NCBI RefSeq assembly: GCF_000236905.1
Contig: NC_016530.1
Coordinates: forward strand, 310,001 to 374,000
Direction of reading: 5' to 3'
Length of the DNA stretch: 64,000 bases
Origin: Tetrapisispora phaffii CBS 4417
Taxonomy: Eukaryota; Ascomycota; Saccharomycetes; Saccharomycetales; Saccharomycetaceae
In this document: positions 41,837 to 50,968 of the stretch, one piece after another
Layout: each line of letters begins with the position of its first letter
Position numbering within the stretch: the first letter of the stretch is position 1
Position numbers and translations under genes: made by a program
Notes under the pieces: model-generated
What the model saw: only the letters and a program-made list of their open reading frames with translations
Told to the model about the DNA's origin: nothing
Database searches by the model: none

Positions 41837-42617
41837 TTGATCGTCTTTCTTATATTGTATTTTCGACTTCAATTCAATTAAAATAAATTAAGTTAAATTA
41901 AATTAAATTAAATTAAAACTCTTTGAAAAAACCAACTAAAAAGAGAGAAAAACCAAAGCAAAAAAAGTCAATCAGAACTACCAGTTTCGAAACAAAACAA
42001 TATCAATTGGACTTATCTTACCCATCCATTCCTAGCACAAAACTACCTTACAATTAATCGTCACTCACTAATATGTTCTTATGTATTCTTATATATTTCA
42101 TTGCCTTTAAAAGCTCAAAAACGAAAAATCGACAAAAAATATTGAGATCTGGTGTTACCCGGAACATCGCGTGACACGAAAAAGCATTTTTGAATTTTGG
42201 GTCTTTTTAAGACTCAAAACGGGGTTTTAAGTCTTAAGAGGTAAAGGTTACATCGTTTTTAAAGAGACATTAAAGGACTTTTTGTATATATTACTTATTA
42301 GTTCAGCGGTTGATTGTTGGATACTTGGAACTTTGAATAAGGATTGAGGTGGATTTGCGTGTCTAGTCTTGTTAATCCCAGGTTTCGTTTGGATTGGATT
42401 GGAAGAAGTTGGTCTTTGGCTGGATTTTATTCACTAGAAAAGTTCAACTCAATTTCTTTTCTATTTGGCCATCACTAGCGTTTAAGTATCCGTTACTGTA
42501 ATTTTATTGATTTTACCTAGTTAAATTATATTGGGGACACGTTTGATGCATAGAGGTTTATTTCGGAGTTTTTTCACATATTGCTGATTTTTTTTGAAAA
42601 CTGTTGTGACATAGACA
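41837..42617. promoter_or_regulatory. STT3-PIB2 divergent promoter region
   Basis: 781 bases between divergent starts. Near STT3 there is a short TTAAA microsatellite (about 41889-41917). A Reb1-type TTACCCGG lies at 42155-42162, followed by CGCGTGACACG. No gene is seen. Confidence 0.55.
42155..42162 (+). promoter_or_regulatory. Reb1-type site in the STT3-PIB2 promoter
   Basis: TTACCCGG, an exact Reb1 core, roughly 320 bases from the STT3 start and 460 from PIB2. Confidence 0.5.
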
Positions 42618-44606
42618 ATGAGCACACAGAATATTAACATCACTGGGTTGCCGGTGCATGGACAGGAAGATATTGAAAATGGTAAAGATATTGGAGATAA
42701 TATCGGCAGGTTGCCAGAGATTACTTTCGAGAAGCATGATTTTAAGTCCAGTAAGAATCGGTATGCATCTGGGCAATCAGTGTTGTCGAATTTATCATTT
42801 AAATCTTCATTTGTACCTTCGAGAATCAATTCACAAGGTGCGTCACAATCTTTACAAACTAGTAATCCCAATGAGGATATAAACAGTTCCGGGCAGAATC
42901 GATTGGCCTATATGACTCAACAGATTCAGTCACCTGCCATGCATTCTATCAGAAAAAAAGGGTTCCAGATGTCGAATGACTCTAGTTCCTCTCTGGCACA
43001 GAATAATGCTACAAATAGCTCCGAAACATCTAGTAGGAACGAAATAGGCATGAAAGAGCCGTTCACAGATGATAATAGGATTGAGAATGTCGATTCATTG
43101 ACACGCTCATCATTGACGGAAATTAAAGAGAAACCAGAGTCTCCAAGGAGAACGTGTAATGTGGAGGATGATGCAACCGAGGATAACGAACAATTACAGA
43201 AAGAGCTAACACAGATGGCTTTGAAAAATCTTTCTAATATAAAAGGTCTTAACATTTCAAATGCTTTTGCAGGGATTACTACTCAAGCTTCAAATTTGCA
43301 CAATTCAAATACTGAAAATGAAGATGGGAAATTGTCATCGAGTCATAACATTCAATTGGATAATAATGGTATAAATAACACCAGTTCTGATTCAATGGTT
43401 CACTTACAATTCGGCAAAAAGAAAGTTTATTTGGATTCAACATCGCAATTAAAACACACGAATCCCTATGGAATGAATGTTGACCATAATACCGAACAAA
43501 TCCCTCATACTCAAGTTGGCTTCTCCCCATACAAGTTTAATAGTATTCACACATCTCCCATTAATAAAAATAATCACAGCACAGATAATCTTACAAGTGA
43601 TAACAGTTCCATCAATAAAATAGGAAATACAAATAATATCAACACCATGTCACTCCCCGTTCATACCGACAATAAATTAACAAACTCAATTAGCATAGAC
43701 AACAGCATAAATAATAAAACTGATACATTTCATATGGCGGGGCAGTTGGAACCAGCAAGAGGAAAAAAATATGTAAAACAAATTAACAATCCTAAGAAAC
43801 CACTTTATATACCAGCAGTGTTGAGAAATACATCAGAAACCAATATTACAAATGATGATGTTATCTGGTCAAGTGCAGTTCATTCTACGCCATATAAACA
43901 TTTGTCTTATAATGGTGGCAGTCATAATGATGGACTTTCAACAAGAGGTAGTATACACTCCGCAAGTTCACATCTAATCGAGACTTATAAAAAGAGAATT
44001 ACTTCTTTATTCTCTGTAAGTAGCAATGATAATTATTCTACAAATACTCAAAATGACTTGGATAGGAATATAAATATATCATTTGAAAAACCAGAACTAC
44101 CAACAAAGGAGCATTGGATAGCAGATTCAAAAAGAAATTCTTGTAAGTATTGCCATAAATTATTCACATTTTGGGAAAGAAAACATCATTGCAGGAAATG
44201 TGGTGATATATTTTGCCAACAACATTTGACACATTGGTTATATTTAAATTCAGACGCTCAATATGTCATAGGAGGTGGTAGCGGTATGGGTACTCTTTCA
44301 AAAGTATGCGATGCCTGCGCTGAAGAATACGAAACGTTAATAAAGAGCAATGATTTATCAAAGTTAAAAATTCTCGAAAATGGGAACATCATTTCAAACA
44401 TTGACAAAGATGGCGTAGAAAATAGCAACTCATCCAAAAATAGCCAAGTTAAGAGAAGTATCAACAAGTCTTTCAACTTGACCAATTCAGGTAATAATGC
44501 AATTGATATTAATAAAGATGATGAAGGAGATAAAGAAAAAGCGGATGATATTGTAAATAGTTTTGTTGGATCTGTCCCAGTGGATTGGAATTGGAGTAGT
44601 TTTTAA
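42618..44606 (+). CDS. PIB2: Pib2, FYVE protein of TORC1 and vacuole signalling
   Basis: 662 residues (S. cerevisiae 635). Pib2 binds phosphatidylinositol 3-phosphate at the vacuole and endosome and acts in glutamine sensing upstream of TORC1. Most of the chain is low-complexity Ser/Asn-rich sequence. Two conserved islands stand out: a helical LQKELTQMALKNLSNIKGLNISNAFAG (about 193-222) and KKPLYIPAVLRNTSETNIT (about 393-411), corresponding to the central conserved blocks. The FYVE zinc finger (about 497-572) has WIAD, CKYCHKLF and RKHHCRKCGDIFC, with all cysteine pairs, plus an insert before CDACAEEY. The C-terminal end (SVPVDWNWSSF) matches the conserved Pib2 tail. Start ATG at 42618. It lies beside STT3 as in S. 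cerevisiae. Confidence 0.95.
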   Translation: MSTQNINITGLPVHGQEDIENGKDIGDNIGRLPEITFEKHDFKSSKNRYASGQSVLSNLSFKSSFVPSRINSQGASQSLQTSNPNEDINSSGQNRLAYMTQQIQSPAMHSIRKKGFQMSNDSSSSLAQNNATNSSETSSRNEIGMKEPFTDDNRIENVDSLTRSSLTEIKEKPESPRRTCNVEDDATEDNEQLQKELTQMALKNLSNIKGLNISNAFAGITTQASNLHNSNTENEDGKLSSSHNIQLDNNGINNTSSDSMVHLQFGKKKVYLDSTSQLKHTNPYGMNVDHNTEQIPHTQVGFSPYKFNSIHTSPINKNNHSTDNLTSDNSSINKIGNTNNINTMSLPVHTDNKLTNSISIDNSINNKTDTFHMAGQLEPARGKKYVKQINNPKKPLYIPAVLRNTSETNITNDDVIWSSAVHSTPYKHLSYNGGSHNDGLSTRGSIHSASSHLIETYKKRITSLFSVSSNDNYSTNTQNDLDRNINISFEKPELPTKEHWIADSKRNSCKYCHKLFTFWERKHHCRKCGDIFCQQHLTHWLYLNSDAQYVIGGGSGMGTLSKVCDACAEEYETLIKSNDLSKLKILENGNIISNIDKDGVENSNSSKNSQVKRSINKSFNLTNSGNNAIDINKDDEGDKEKADDIVNSFVGSVPVDWNWSSF

Positions 44607-44875
44607 AGTTATGCATGAATTTGTGACTTTGCATTATAGTTTTATATTTTTTTATAAGAAGTTGAGGTGCCAATGTTTCAATAAATCAGTATACCTCACT
44701 TTATTTAACTTTAATAATTAATTGTAATAATAATATATGTTTTTATTAAATTTCAATGTTCTTTATATTATAATAAGCAAATTCGGCATATATATACTTT
44801 AGATAATCTAATAATAATAAATATTATTTACAACTATGATTCATTCATTCTGTTATTGTGGGTGAAAATATTAAT

Positions 44876-47032
44876 TCATTCGTCTTTATCATGTCTCTTA
44901 TCCCAAACGGCTTTTGCGATCTTTGATGAAATACCTCCATCTTTTAAGTCCAATTCTTCCATTTCCACTTCAGATGGAACGGAAGACGAATATAGTGGGC
45001 TTGGAAATGAAGATATTGTCGAAGAAGATCTTTGTCTGTGATCCGTAGAGAATAAAGGAATATTGGATAGTGAATTGTCGCTATTGATCAATGAAATAGC
45101 ATCTGATTCATGTTGAAATTCAATATCAGTACTCCCAACACTAGTTGATTCAACTTCTTGACTTTTATTCTGTTTGGATTTCTTCTTTCTCAATAACCTT
45201 CTTCTTTTTAATTCTGAAGTTTTCATATCTTCTACTTCTTCATCAACATCTGATTTATGAGCTTTGCCATTCTCCTCATCATCAAGTTTCATAAACAATT
45301 CAGCACCTAATGTATTCATTATTTCGGTAATTCTTTCGGAAAGTTTAAGTCTTTCATTTTGCAAAAGTCTAAAGCTGGTTGGCGTAATCACAGAGTAATA
45401 TAACGGCATTAATGATTTAAATGTGTCCATACCATAATCACCAACAATTAATGCAGAGTAAGTAATAGTGGCACATATTATATATGAAATTCCAAATGTT
45501 ATAAATCTGTCGAATAATTTGCCCTTTAGATAATATGTCATTAAGAATGACCAAAATATGTACAATAATGGGGTAATACCCATACCAATCAATATCTTCC
45601 AAGTAGCGACAACATCCTTTGCTTGAACTTTTACTGTAGAATTAGCGAGAGCTTCTTTAGCTTTCTTTTCAGATATTCTCTTTGCCAAATAAAATACTGG
45701 CGAAAACATAATAATACCAGGTAAAGCCAATAGGAATGTCACTACTACACTGCTCAGCTTGGTGATAAATAAGAATATATTTCTCATCAAATCGAATTTT
45801 GCATCTTCTACCAAATGATCTGGTAAGTTAAAATGACTTAAATGCGCATTATATAGTTTGATATCACTTCTCAACTTCATAAATTCTGGATCATCCTTGT
45901 AAGTTTGGTAGTATTTAACAATTTTTCTGTTCATATCAATAATCATTGGCAAAGATAATTTTGTTGAAAGCTGAGCTGTGTATAATCTTCTCATTGCTTG
46001 GACAACCATTAATGTTTCAAAATCAGGGCATGTTACTGTGACAGCCTTCAAACCTTCAGTAATAGTGTCTAATAAATCTCTCACAGCTTCTCTGTTTGTT
46101 TCTGGATTATGATATTTTTCAACTAAAGACTTTGGGATTTCAATTGGATCACCAAATTCAACCACAGCTCTAGATCTAAATCTATGTGGAGAAAAATAAT
46201 TCATACCACAAGGAACAATCTTCACATTGCAATCTGGATGTTTTTCAATACATCCTAAAGCCATAAGAGCTACACCAGCTTTTAATGGTAACAAATCAGT
46301 TCTGTCATGAGATCCACCTTCAGGAAAAATACCAATACAACCATTACGATACAAATGTTCAAAAACATGTTGATAAATTCTGGATTGATCCACTTTTGCT
46401 GCATATTTAAAGGAAGTACCTTTTGTCAATATTTGCTTTATCTCAGGTTTATTCATTTTAAATTCTTTTCTAACATATAGTACAGTGTCACTCTCGATGG
46501 ATAGAATGTCAGTGTTACCCAATGATTTTGGTAAACCAATTAGTCCTCTTGCTTTCATATCTTTTAAAAAAGATGTACCATGCCCAATAATCTTCAATGA
46601 GTTTTCTGGATCCACTGTAATCTTACCCTTAGCCAATTTCAAATTATCTTGAGCTCTTTCAACACCGATGGACATGACACATCTTGCCATGAAGCCGACA
46701 ATGACTCTCTTCAAAGACTTTGCGGCAATCAAAAAGGAGACTCTTTTATTGACAGCTTTATTCACCTGCCCAGCAAGTATAATTGGGTCCACGAATTGGT
46801 TCGCATGAGGGGCTGCAACGAATATCACAGGACCTTTTTTTGGCACTTTATAGGCTCCTCTAGATCTAATTTCTCTAAAAAAACAATCAAAGATTCTACT
46901 CAATAACCACAACATGAAATCGTACATCCAAAATCTGTAAATAGGAGGATCTTTGTAAATATCCTGGTCATCTTTTTTACCATCAGCAACATCGGTAGAT
47001 GCCTTTAGATTGGAATTACCTTCAGTACCCAT
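44876..47032 (-). CDS. SCT1: Sct1/Gat2-type glycerol-3-phosphate acyltransferase
   Basis: 718 residues from the ATG at 47032 (S. cerevisiae Sct1 759). It acylates glycerol-3-phosphate or dihydroxyacetone phosphate at sn-1, the first step of phospholipid and triacylglycerol synthesis, in the ER. The acyltransferase motifs are PHANQFVDP (75-83), IGIFPEGGSHDR (near 255) and a conserved KIVPCGMNYF block. Membrane segments occur near 445-465 and 490-560. The C-terminal Ser-rich, acidic tail contains LINSDNSLSNIPLFS, as in Sct1. The paralogue Gpt2 is the alternative; the tail and neighbours from the YBL region favour Sct1. An in-frame TTG 15 codons upstream is not used. Confidence 0.88.
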   Translation of the reverse strand: MGTEGNSNLKASTDVADGKKDDQDIYKDPPIYRFWMYDFMLWLLSRIFDCFFREIRSRGAYKVPKKGPVIFVAAPHANQFVDPIILAGQVNKAVNKRVSFLIAAKSLKRVIVGFMARCVMSIGVERAQDNLKLAKGKITVDPENSLKIIGHGTSFLKDMKARGLIGLPKSLGNTDILSIESDTVLYVRKEFKMNKPEIKQILTKGTSFKYAAKVDQSRIYQHVFEHLYRNGCIGIFPEGGSHDRTDLLPLKAGVALMALGCIEKHPDCNVKIVPCGMNYFSPHRFRSRAVVEFGDPIEIPKSLVEKYHNPETNREAVRDLLDTITEGLKAVTVTCPDFETLMVVQAMRRLYTAQLSTKLSLPMIIDMNRKIVKYYQTYKDDPEFMKLRSDIKLYNAHLSHFNLPDHLVEDAKFDLMRNIFLFITKLSSVVVTFLLALPGIIMFSPVFYLAKRISEKKAKEALANSTVKVQAKDVVATWKILIGMGITPLLYIFWSFLMTYYLKGKLFDRFITFGISYIICATITYSALIVGDYGMDTFKSLMPLYYSVITPTSFRLLQNERLKLSERITEIMNTLGAELFMKLDDEENGKAHKSDVDEEVEDMKTSELKRRRLLRKKKSKQNKSQEVESTSVGSTDIEFQHESDAISLINSDNSLSNIPLFSTDHRQRSSSTISSFPSPLYSSSVPSEVEMEELDLKDGGISSKIAKAVWDKRHDKDE

Positions 47033-47487
47033 TGTGTACGCAAACGCTTTCAATAGCTTAATTAAATAGTCTATCAACTAAAATAAAAACACGTTACTAA
47101 AGAGTGTGAACTGATGGTTACTTAAATGGGTATCAGCAACCCTTTGATAACAATTACAGGTTTCGTTCTATAGGGAATGTATTATAGAATAATTTATGAT
47201 GTTTATCAATTTTGAAATTTGGTGGAAAGCTTGGCACGTAATAAAACCTTTAGTTCTTGGAAAGTCATCTTAATTAAAGGACCTTGATACAAGGTTATGA
47301 TGATCAATATGGTTAATCTTGGTAGTTGGCATTGTAATTGAATAAATGGTTACTCTTTTAGTTTTCAGATAAATGTTGTTTTGTTGATACAGCAGGTAGA
47401 AGTTTGCTGCATGGCTAGAAATTGACTGGGGAAGTCATCGGACTTAGGGAAAAGCTTACAAGAAGAGATAAAACGATAGAAACAGCT
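47033..47487. promoter_or_regulatory. Intergenic region, SCT1 to unrecognised gene
   Basis: 455 bases between divergent starts. The last 22 codons before 47488 are open in frame with the next gene (from after TAG at 47416) but contain no ATG. An ATG at 47411 is out of frame and stops at once. No intron signals good enough to call a first exon are present. Confidence 0.45.
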
Positions 47488-48399
47488 ATGGATTATGTTG
47501 CCAATAAGAGTGATTTGTCTGTTATTGTTGCTAGAAGAAGGGAGAAGTTTTCAAAGGGCGCAAGAGATAGAATTTTGAACGATTCTCTCAACGATACGGC
47601 CCTGCTCAGTAGGTCATCTCAGAATGGAACAGCTGGTATCACTGCACTGCAAAGGGATCAATCGAAGAGAGTACAGTTTTTTAAATCACTAAAAGATGAA
47701 TATGATCAAGATGCAATCAATGACCCAAAAGGATTCGAACTGAAACTGCGGAAATTAAGAGAAATTATTGTCAGTGTGTATGATGAAAACCGCAGGGACT
47801 CTCAATTCTTACAATTAGCAGAGGATGCATATATCCTTTCTTATAAGTTTATGGTTGAGCATCATAATAATAGTGCAAGTCTTGTAAGTATTTTAGAGTT
47901 CATGATTAACAATAATCTGAAGTGCTCTAAAAAGTTTCTCCCGACATATATTATCTACATAACGCATTCATTGAAAAATCTGGAGACTGCATTGCAGTTA
48001 AATTATAAATATTATTATGAAACAGATAGCTTACTTTACTATACATTGCTGAGAAGCTCACTGATTTACGTACAGAGCACTGAATCACCAAGTGAATGGT
48101 TCAAGATCTTAGCTGACATAAAAATAGCTATAGTTGGTGCGGACGAACTATCACAAGAAAACATCCTGTTCCAATACCTAATTAACTCCGAACACATGGA
48201 AGTTATGAAACTGAAGACACTGTCACATTTATCGAAGTGCTTTAACCAATTGCCATTAGCCTATGCCGTTGACCAACTTTTCTGCAATTTTATAGACAAA
48301 TCTTATCTGATCAGGAAAGGATATAAGGTAGATACCACAAAGTCAGGAACAGTAATGATAATATTTAAGGATAGAAGCAACAACAAGCCATCAAGCTAG
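47488..48399 (+). CDS. Unrecognised helical protein, 303 residues
   Basis: I do not recognise this protein and know no S. cerevisiae gene at this junction (SCT1/PIB2 to PGD1). From the ATG at 47488 it begins MDYVANKSDLSVIVARRREK and ends RSNNKPSS. A polar N-terminal part (1-55) precedes a predicted all-helical body: KLRKLREIIVSVYDENRR (near 92), LEFMINNNLKCSKKFLPTYIIYITHSL (near 143-170), YYETDSLLYYTLLRSSLIYV (near 182-200), then LSHLSKCFNQLPLAYAVDQLFCNFID (near 255-280), with a final short basic strand-like piece. The pattern of helical pairs loosely resembles Sac3/PCI-type scaffolds, but this is a guess. There is no signal peptide, membrane segment or metal motif. Amino acid composition looks like a real gene, and it ends about 475 bases before PGD1. 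The true start could lie upstream if a short exon exists. Confidence 0.75.
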   Translation: MDYVANKSDLSVIVARRREKFSKGARDRILNDSLNDTALLSRSSQNGTAGITALQRDQSKRVQFFKSLKDEYDQDAINDPKGFELKLRKLREIIVSVYDENRRDSQFLQLAEDAYILSYKFMVEHHNNSASLVSILEFMINNNLKCSKKFLPTYIIYITHSLKNLETALQLNYKYYYETDSLLYYTLLRSSLIYVQSTESPSEWFKILADIKIAIVGADELSQENILFQYLINSEHMEVMKLKTLSHLSKCFNQLPLAYAVDQLFCNFIDKSYLIRKGYKVDTTKSGTVMIIFKDRSNNKPSS

Positions 48400-48874
48400 T
48401 GTCCCTCTTCATCGGTAGTTATCATGTAAACCGTCAGAGTGCTTCTTAAACAGGGCCTCCATCTCATGTCATCATCGACGAACACACCAAAACAGTCTGT
48501 AAGAACCGTCATATCATTAAATACATCAAATAAGTAACTGTTGTCAATCCTATAAAGTAGATAAAGTGAACATTTATATATATATCTGTTCAAATAGCTT
48601 TCAAAAGGGTAAGTACAGTGATTCTCGTTATAGGATTATTGTATGTGTTTAGCAAGTGCTTAGTTTGTGAAGTAATTTGAACTTCTCACAATAATTTAAA
48701 AAGCTACAAAATAATTTGAAGACAGTACTTAGTTGGCGATAGTTTCGTGAATACAGAAAATAGATTAGAGAAATTATACGTAGTTTTAGTTGATTACTTT
48801 CAATTTAATCTGGGTGTGTGTGTTTTATTAAAAGGTTGATATATTTTTGGTTATCTTAGGGAATATATGCCAAT
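48400..48874. promoter_or_regulatory. Intergenic region upstream of PGD1
   Basis: 475 bases, AT-rich, with a TATATATAT run near 48572-48585. No gene or clear factor site is seen. Confidence 0.4.
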
Positions 48875-50506
48875 ATGAATGTTACGAGGAACAACACCTT
48901 GGAATTTTTCAATACCGTTGAAAGTTTAGAGAATTTGGAGGACAAATTAGTTATGAATAATTTTGAGAACAAGGATATTTTGATGGAAAAGATATCTTCT
49001 ACTCAGAAATCTATTTTACCCATTAGATTACTATTTAATGAATTTATACAAACGATGGCTCTTTTAAACGATGGTAAAGGTCATAAGACTGAAAATAATA
49101 ACGAAGAGGCTCTAGCTAAATTTTATTTGGTCAGAGACAAGTTGGTTAGACTAAGTGAATGTCTACAAAATTTATCTTCTGATATGAGCAACTTAAAACC
49201 TTTGTTTGATTTAATTTCTGAATATTCTCTTAAAAATAACAGTAAGCAATTTGATCCATTAGAGACTCTAAAACAAATTGATAATGATGTTTTCAACAGT
49301 CAAGCTGCTTTAGCTACAAATGCAGCTGATTCACAAAATAATGGGAAGACTAAAGCTAAAAACTCAACCTCGACAGCTGCCACACCAAACAGTAGCGTTA
49401 ATACTCCAATTACAAACCTTGGCAGTCAAACCATACTTTCTAATACAAATGCGTCTGTGCCAGCTCTAGCAACAACTCCTACAACAGTTACAAAAGGTGC
49501 TTCTGTGGCGAGTGCATCATCAAAATCTGTTACAGCAAATCTAAGCTCAGTTAATGTACCAGCTGCGACAACAAAGAAGCCAAGAAAGCCAAGACAAACA
49601 AAGAAGTCGACGGCTACTAGCAAGAAACTACAATCGAACTCAGCAGCTTCTCCAATGAATCCTCCAACGCCATCAAATATAACGGCTAATAAAAGAGCCA
49701 ATAAAGCAAGTGCGCAAACTGCACAATCTACAGGCAATATGCTGGGCATGAACGGTTCTCAACAAAATGTGGCCGGTAATATGAATAATAACAACAATAA
49801 TAACATGGTACAAAGAAACAATAGCATATCAATGAACTCGCAAGATTTCATGGCAATGCAATATAAGAACGGCAATGGTAATGGCAATGCACCAATGAAC
49901 AACCAAATGATGAACAACCAAATGATAAATAATCAAATGATAAATAATCAAATGCTGAACCAACAACAAATGAAAATGAATAATATGGGAAACATGAATA
50001 TGGGCAACATGGGAAATATGGGCAATATGAACAACATAAACAACATGAATGGCATGAGCAACATGAACAATATGAATGGCATGAATAATGTGAATAACAT
50101 GGGAAACATGGCCAATATGAACAATATGAACAACATGGCCAATATGAACAACATGAACAACATGAATAACATGAATCACATGGGAAACATGAACAACATG
50201 AAGATGAATATGAACTCTATAACACCAGCCAATATTCTAAGCATGAACGTTCCTCAAGATGTAAATGCCATAAATACAAATAATAAAACTACTGCCAACA
50301 AGACGAATAAAGCAAGCAAATCTAATAAACCTGCGAAGACTAACCAAACACAAGGCCAATCGCAGAGCAGAAACCAACCACAAGCACAACAGACGGGCTC
50401 ACAAAGTATAGGAAACTTGGATATGAATGAGTTTGATCTATTAGATTTAAATAACCTCGATTTCGGAGGTAATATAGATTTTGGAAATAGCATGGATTTC
50501 GCATGA
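48875..50506 (+). CDS. PGD1: Pgd1/Med3, Mediator tail subunit
   Basis: 543 residues, much longer than the 397 of S. cerevisiae. Med3 belongs to the Mediator tail (with Med2 and Med15) that receives signals from activators such as Gcn4. The conserved N-terminal helical part (about 1-120, with NTLEFFNTVESLENLEDKL and LPIRLLFNEFIQTMALLNDG) assembles with Med2. After that comes a Ser/Thr/Ala linker with a basic KKPRKPRQTKKS patch (about 233-250), then a remarkable Asn-Met low-complexity region (about 295-450). A conserved acidic C-terminal motif ends the protein (MNEFDLLDLNNLDFGGNI). In S. cerevisiae Med3 the low-complexity part is Gln-rich and can form amyloid; here Met replaces Gln. Start ATG at 48875. 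It lies next to TRP5, as in S. cerevisiae. Confidence 0.9.
   Translation: MNVTRNNTLEFFNTVESLENLEDKLVMNNFENKDILMEKISSTQKSILPIRLLFNEFIQTMALLNDGKGHKTENNNEEALAKFYLVRDKLVRLSECLQNLSSDMSNLKPLFDLISEYSLKNNSKQFDPLETLKQIDNDVFNSQAALATNAADSQNNGKTKAKNSTSTAATPNSSVNTPITNLGSQTILSNTNASVPALATTPTTVTKGASVASASSKSVTANLSSVNVPAATTKKPRKPRQTKKSTATSKKLQSNSAASPMNPPTPSNITANKRANKASAQTAQSTGNMLGMNGSQQNVAGNMNNNNNNNMVQRNNSISMNSQDFMAMQYKNGNGNGNAPMNNQMMNNQMINNQMINNQMLNQQQMKMNNMGNMNMGNMGNMGNMNNINNMNGMSNMNNMNGMNNVNNMGNMANMNNMNNMANMNNMNNMNNMNHMGNMNNMKMNMNSITPANILSMNVPQDVNAINTNNKTTANKTNKASKSNKPAKTNQTQGQSQSRNQPQAQQTGSQSIGNLDMNEFDLLDLNNLDFGGNIDFGNSMDFA
49895..50215 (+). repeat. Asn-Met coding repeat in PGD1
   Basis: Imperfect 9-15 base units based on ATGAACAA and ATGGGCAA encode runs such as NMNNMNNM and NMGNMGNM, preceded by copies of AACCAAATGATAAATAAT. 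This trinucleotide-phased repeat is likely to vary in length between strains. Confidence 0.8.
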
Positions 50507-50968
50507 AATATTTAGATATGTTAAGTTAAGTAAGTTAATCGACTCAAATAAATTAGTGATGTATTATGTAAAAAACAAATAAAAGTAACATTAAAACATG
50601 ATTATGATACTAATCTTCTTAAAGTTGATCAATTTAACGTCTCTGTTTGTCCCTGTCTAGGTTTCTGTCTTTGTCTCTTTTGATATCTTTCATTACCCAG
50701 TATCAAATTCTGCGATGTTTTCGCCCAACAACTTTTTGATCTTTCAATGAACAATTATTACTCATTTTGATAATGTTTCCAGAATAGAAAATGTATTTAT
50801 CTTAAACGATTTGGTATACAATGCCAATTACAATAGTTATAAGAATGCTATACTTCAGCTATATTTATAATTTTGTACATGTCTTTAGTAGTCTTTGTTT
50901 GAGAGTTTTATAGGTCTTGAAAAGGGGAAGCAAAGACAAAACACTTTAACACATTTTAAAATCGTGCG
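50507..50968. promoter_or_regulatory. Intergenic region upstream of TRP5
   Basis: 462 bases with no gene. A TTACTCATT near 50759-50767 is one mismatch from a Gcn4 site (TGACTCA) and could mediate general amino acid control of TRP5, but the match is weak. Confidence 0.35.

Noticed and set aside
47411..47425. ATG at 47411 as start of the unrecognised gene
   Set aside because: It is out of frame with the gene and reaches TGA after four codons.
49426..50179. Antisense frames rich in His/Ile/Val and Phe/Met/Leu opposite PGD1
   Set aside because: They are shadows of the Asn-Met coding repeat read on the other strand.
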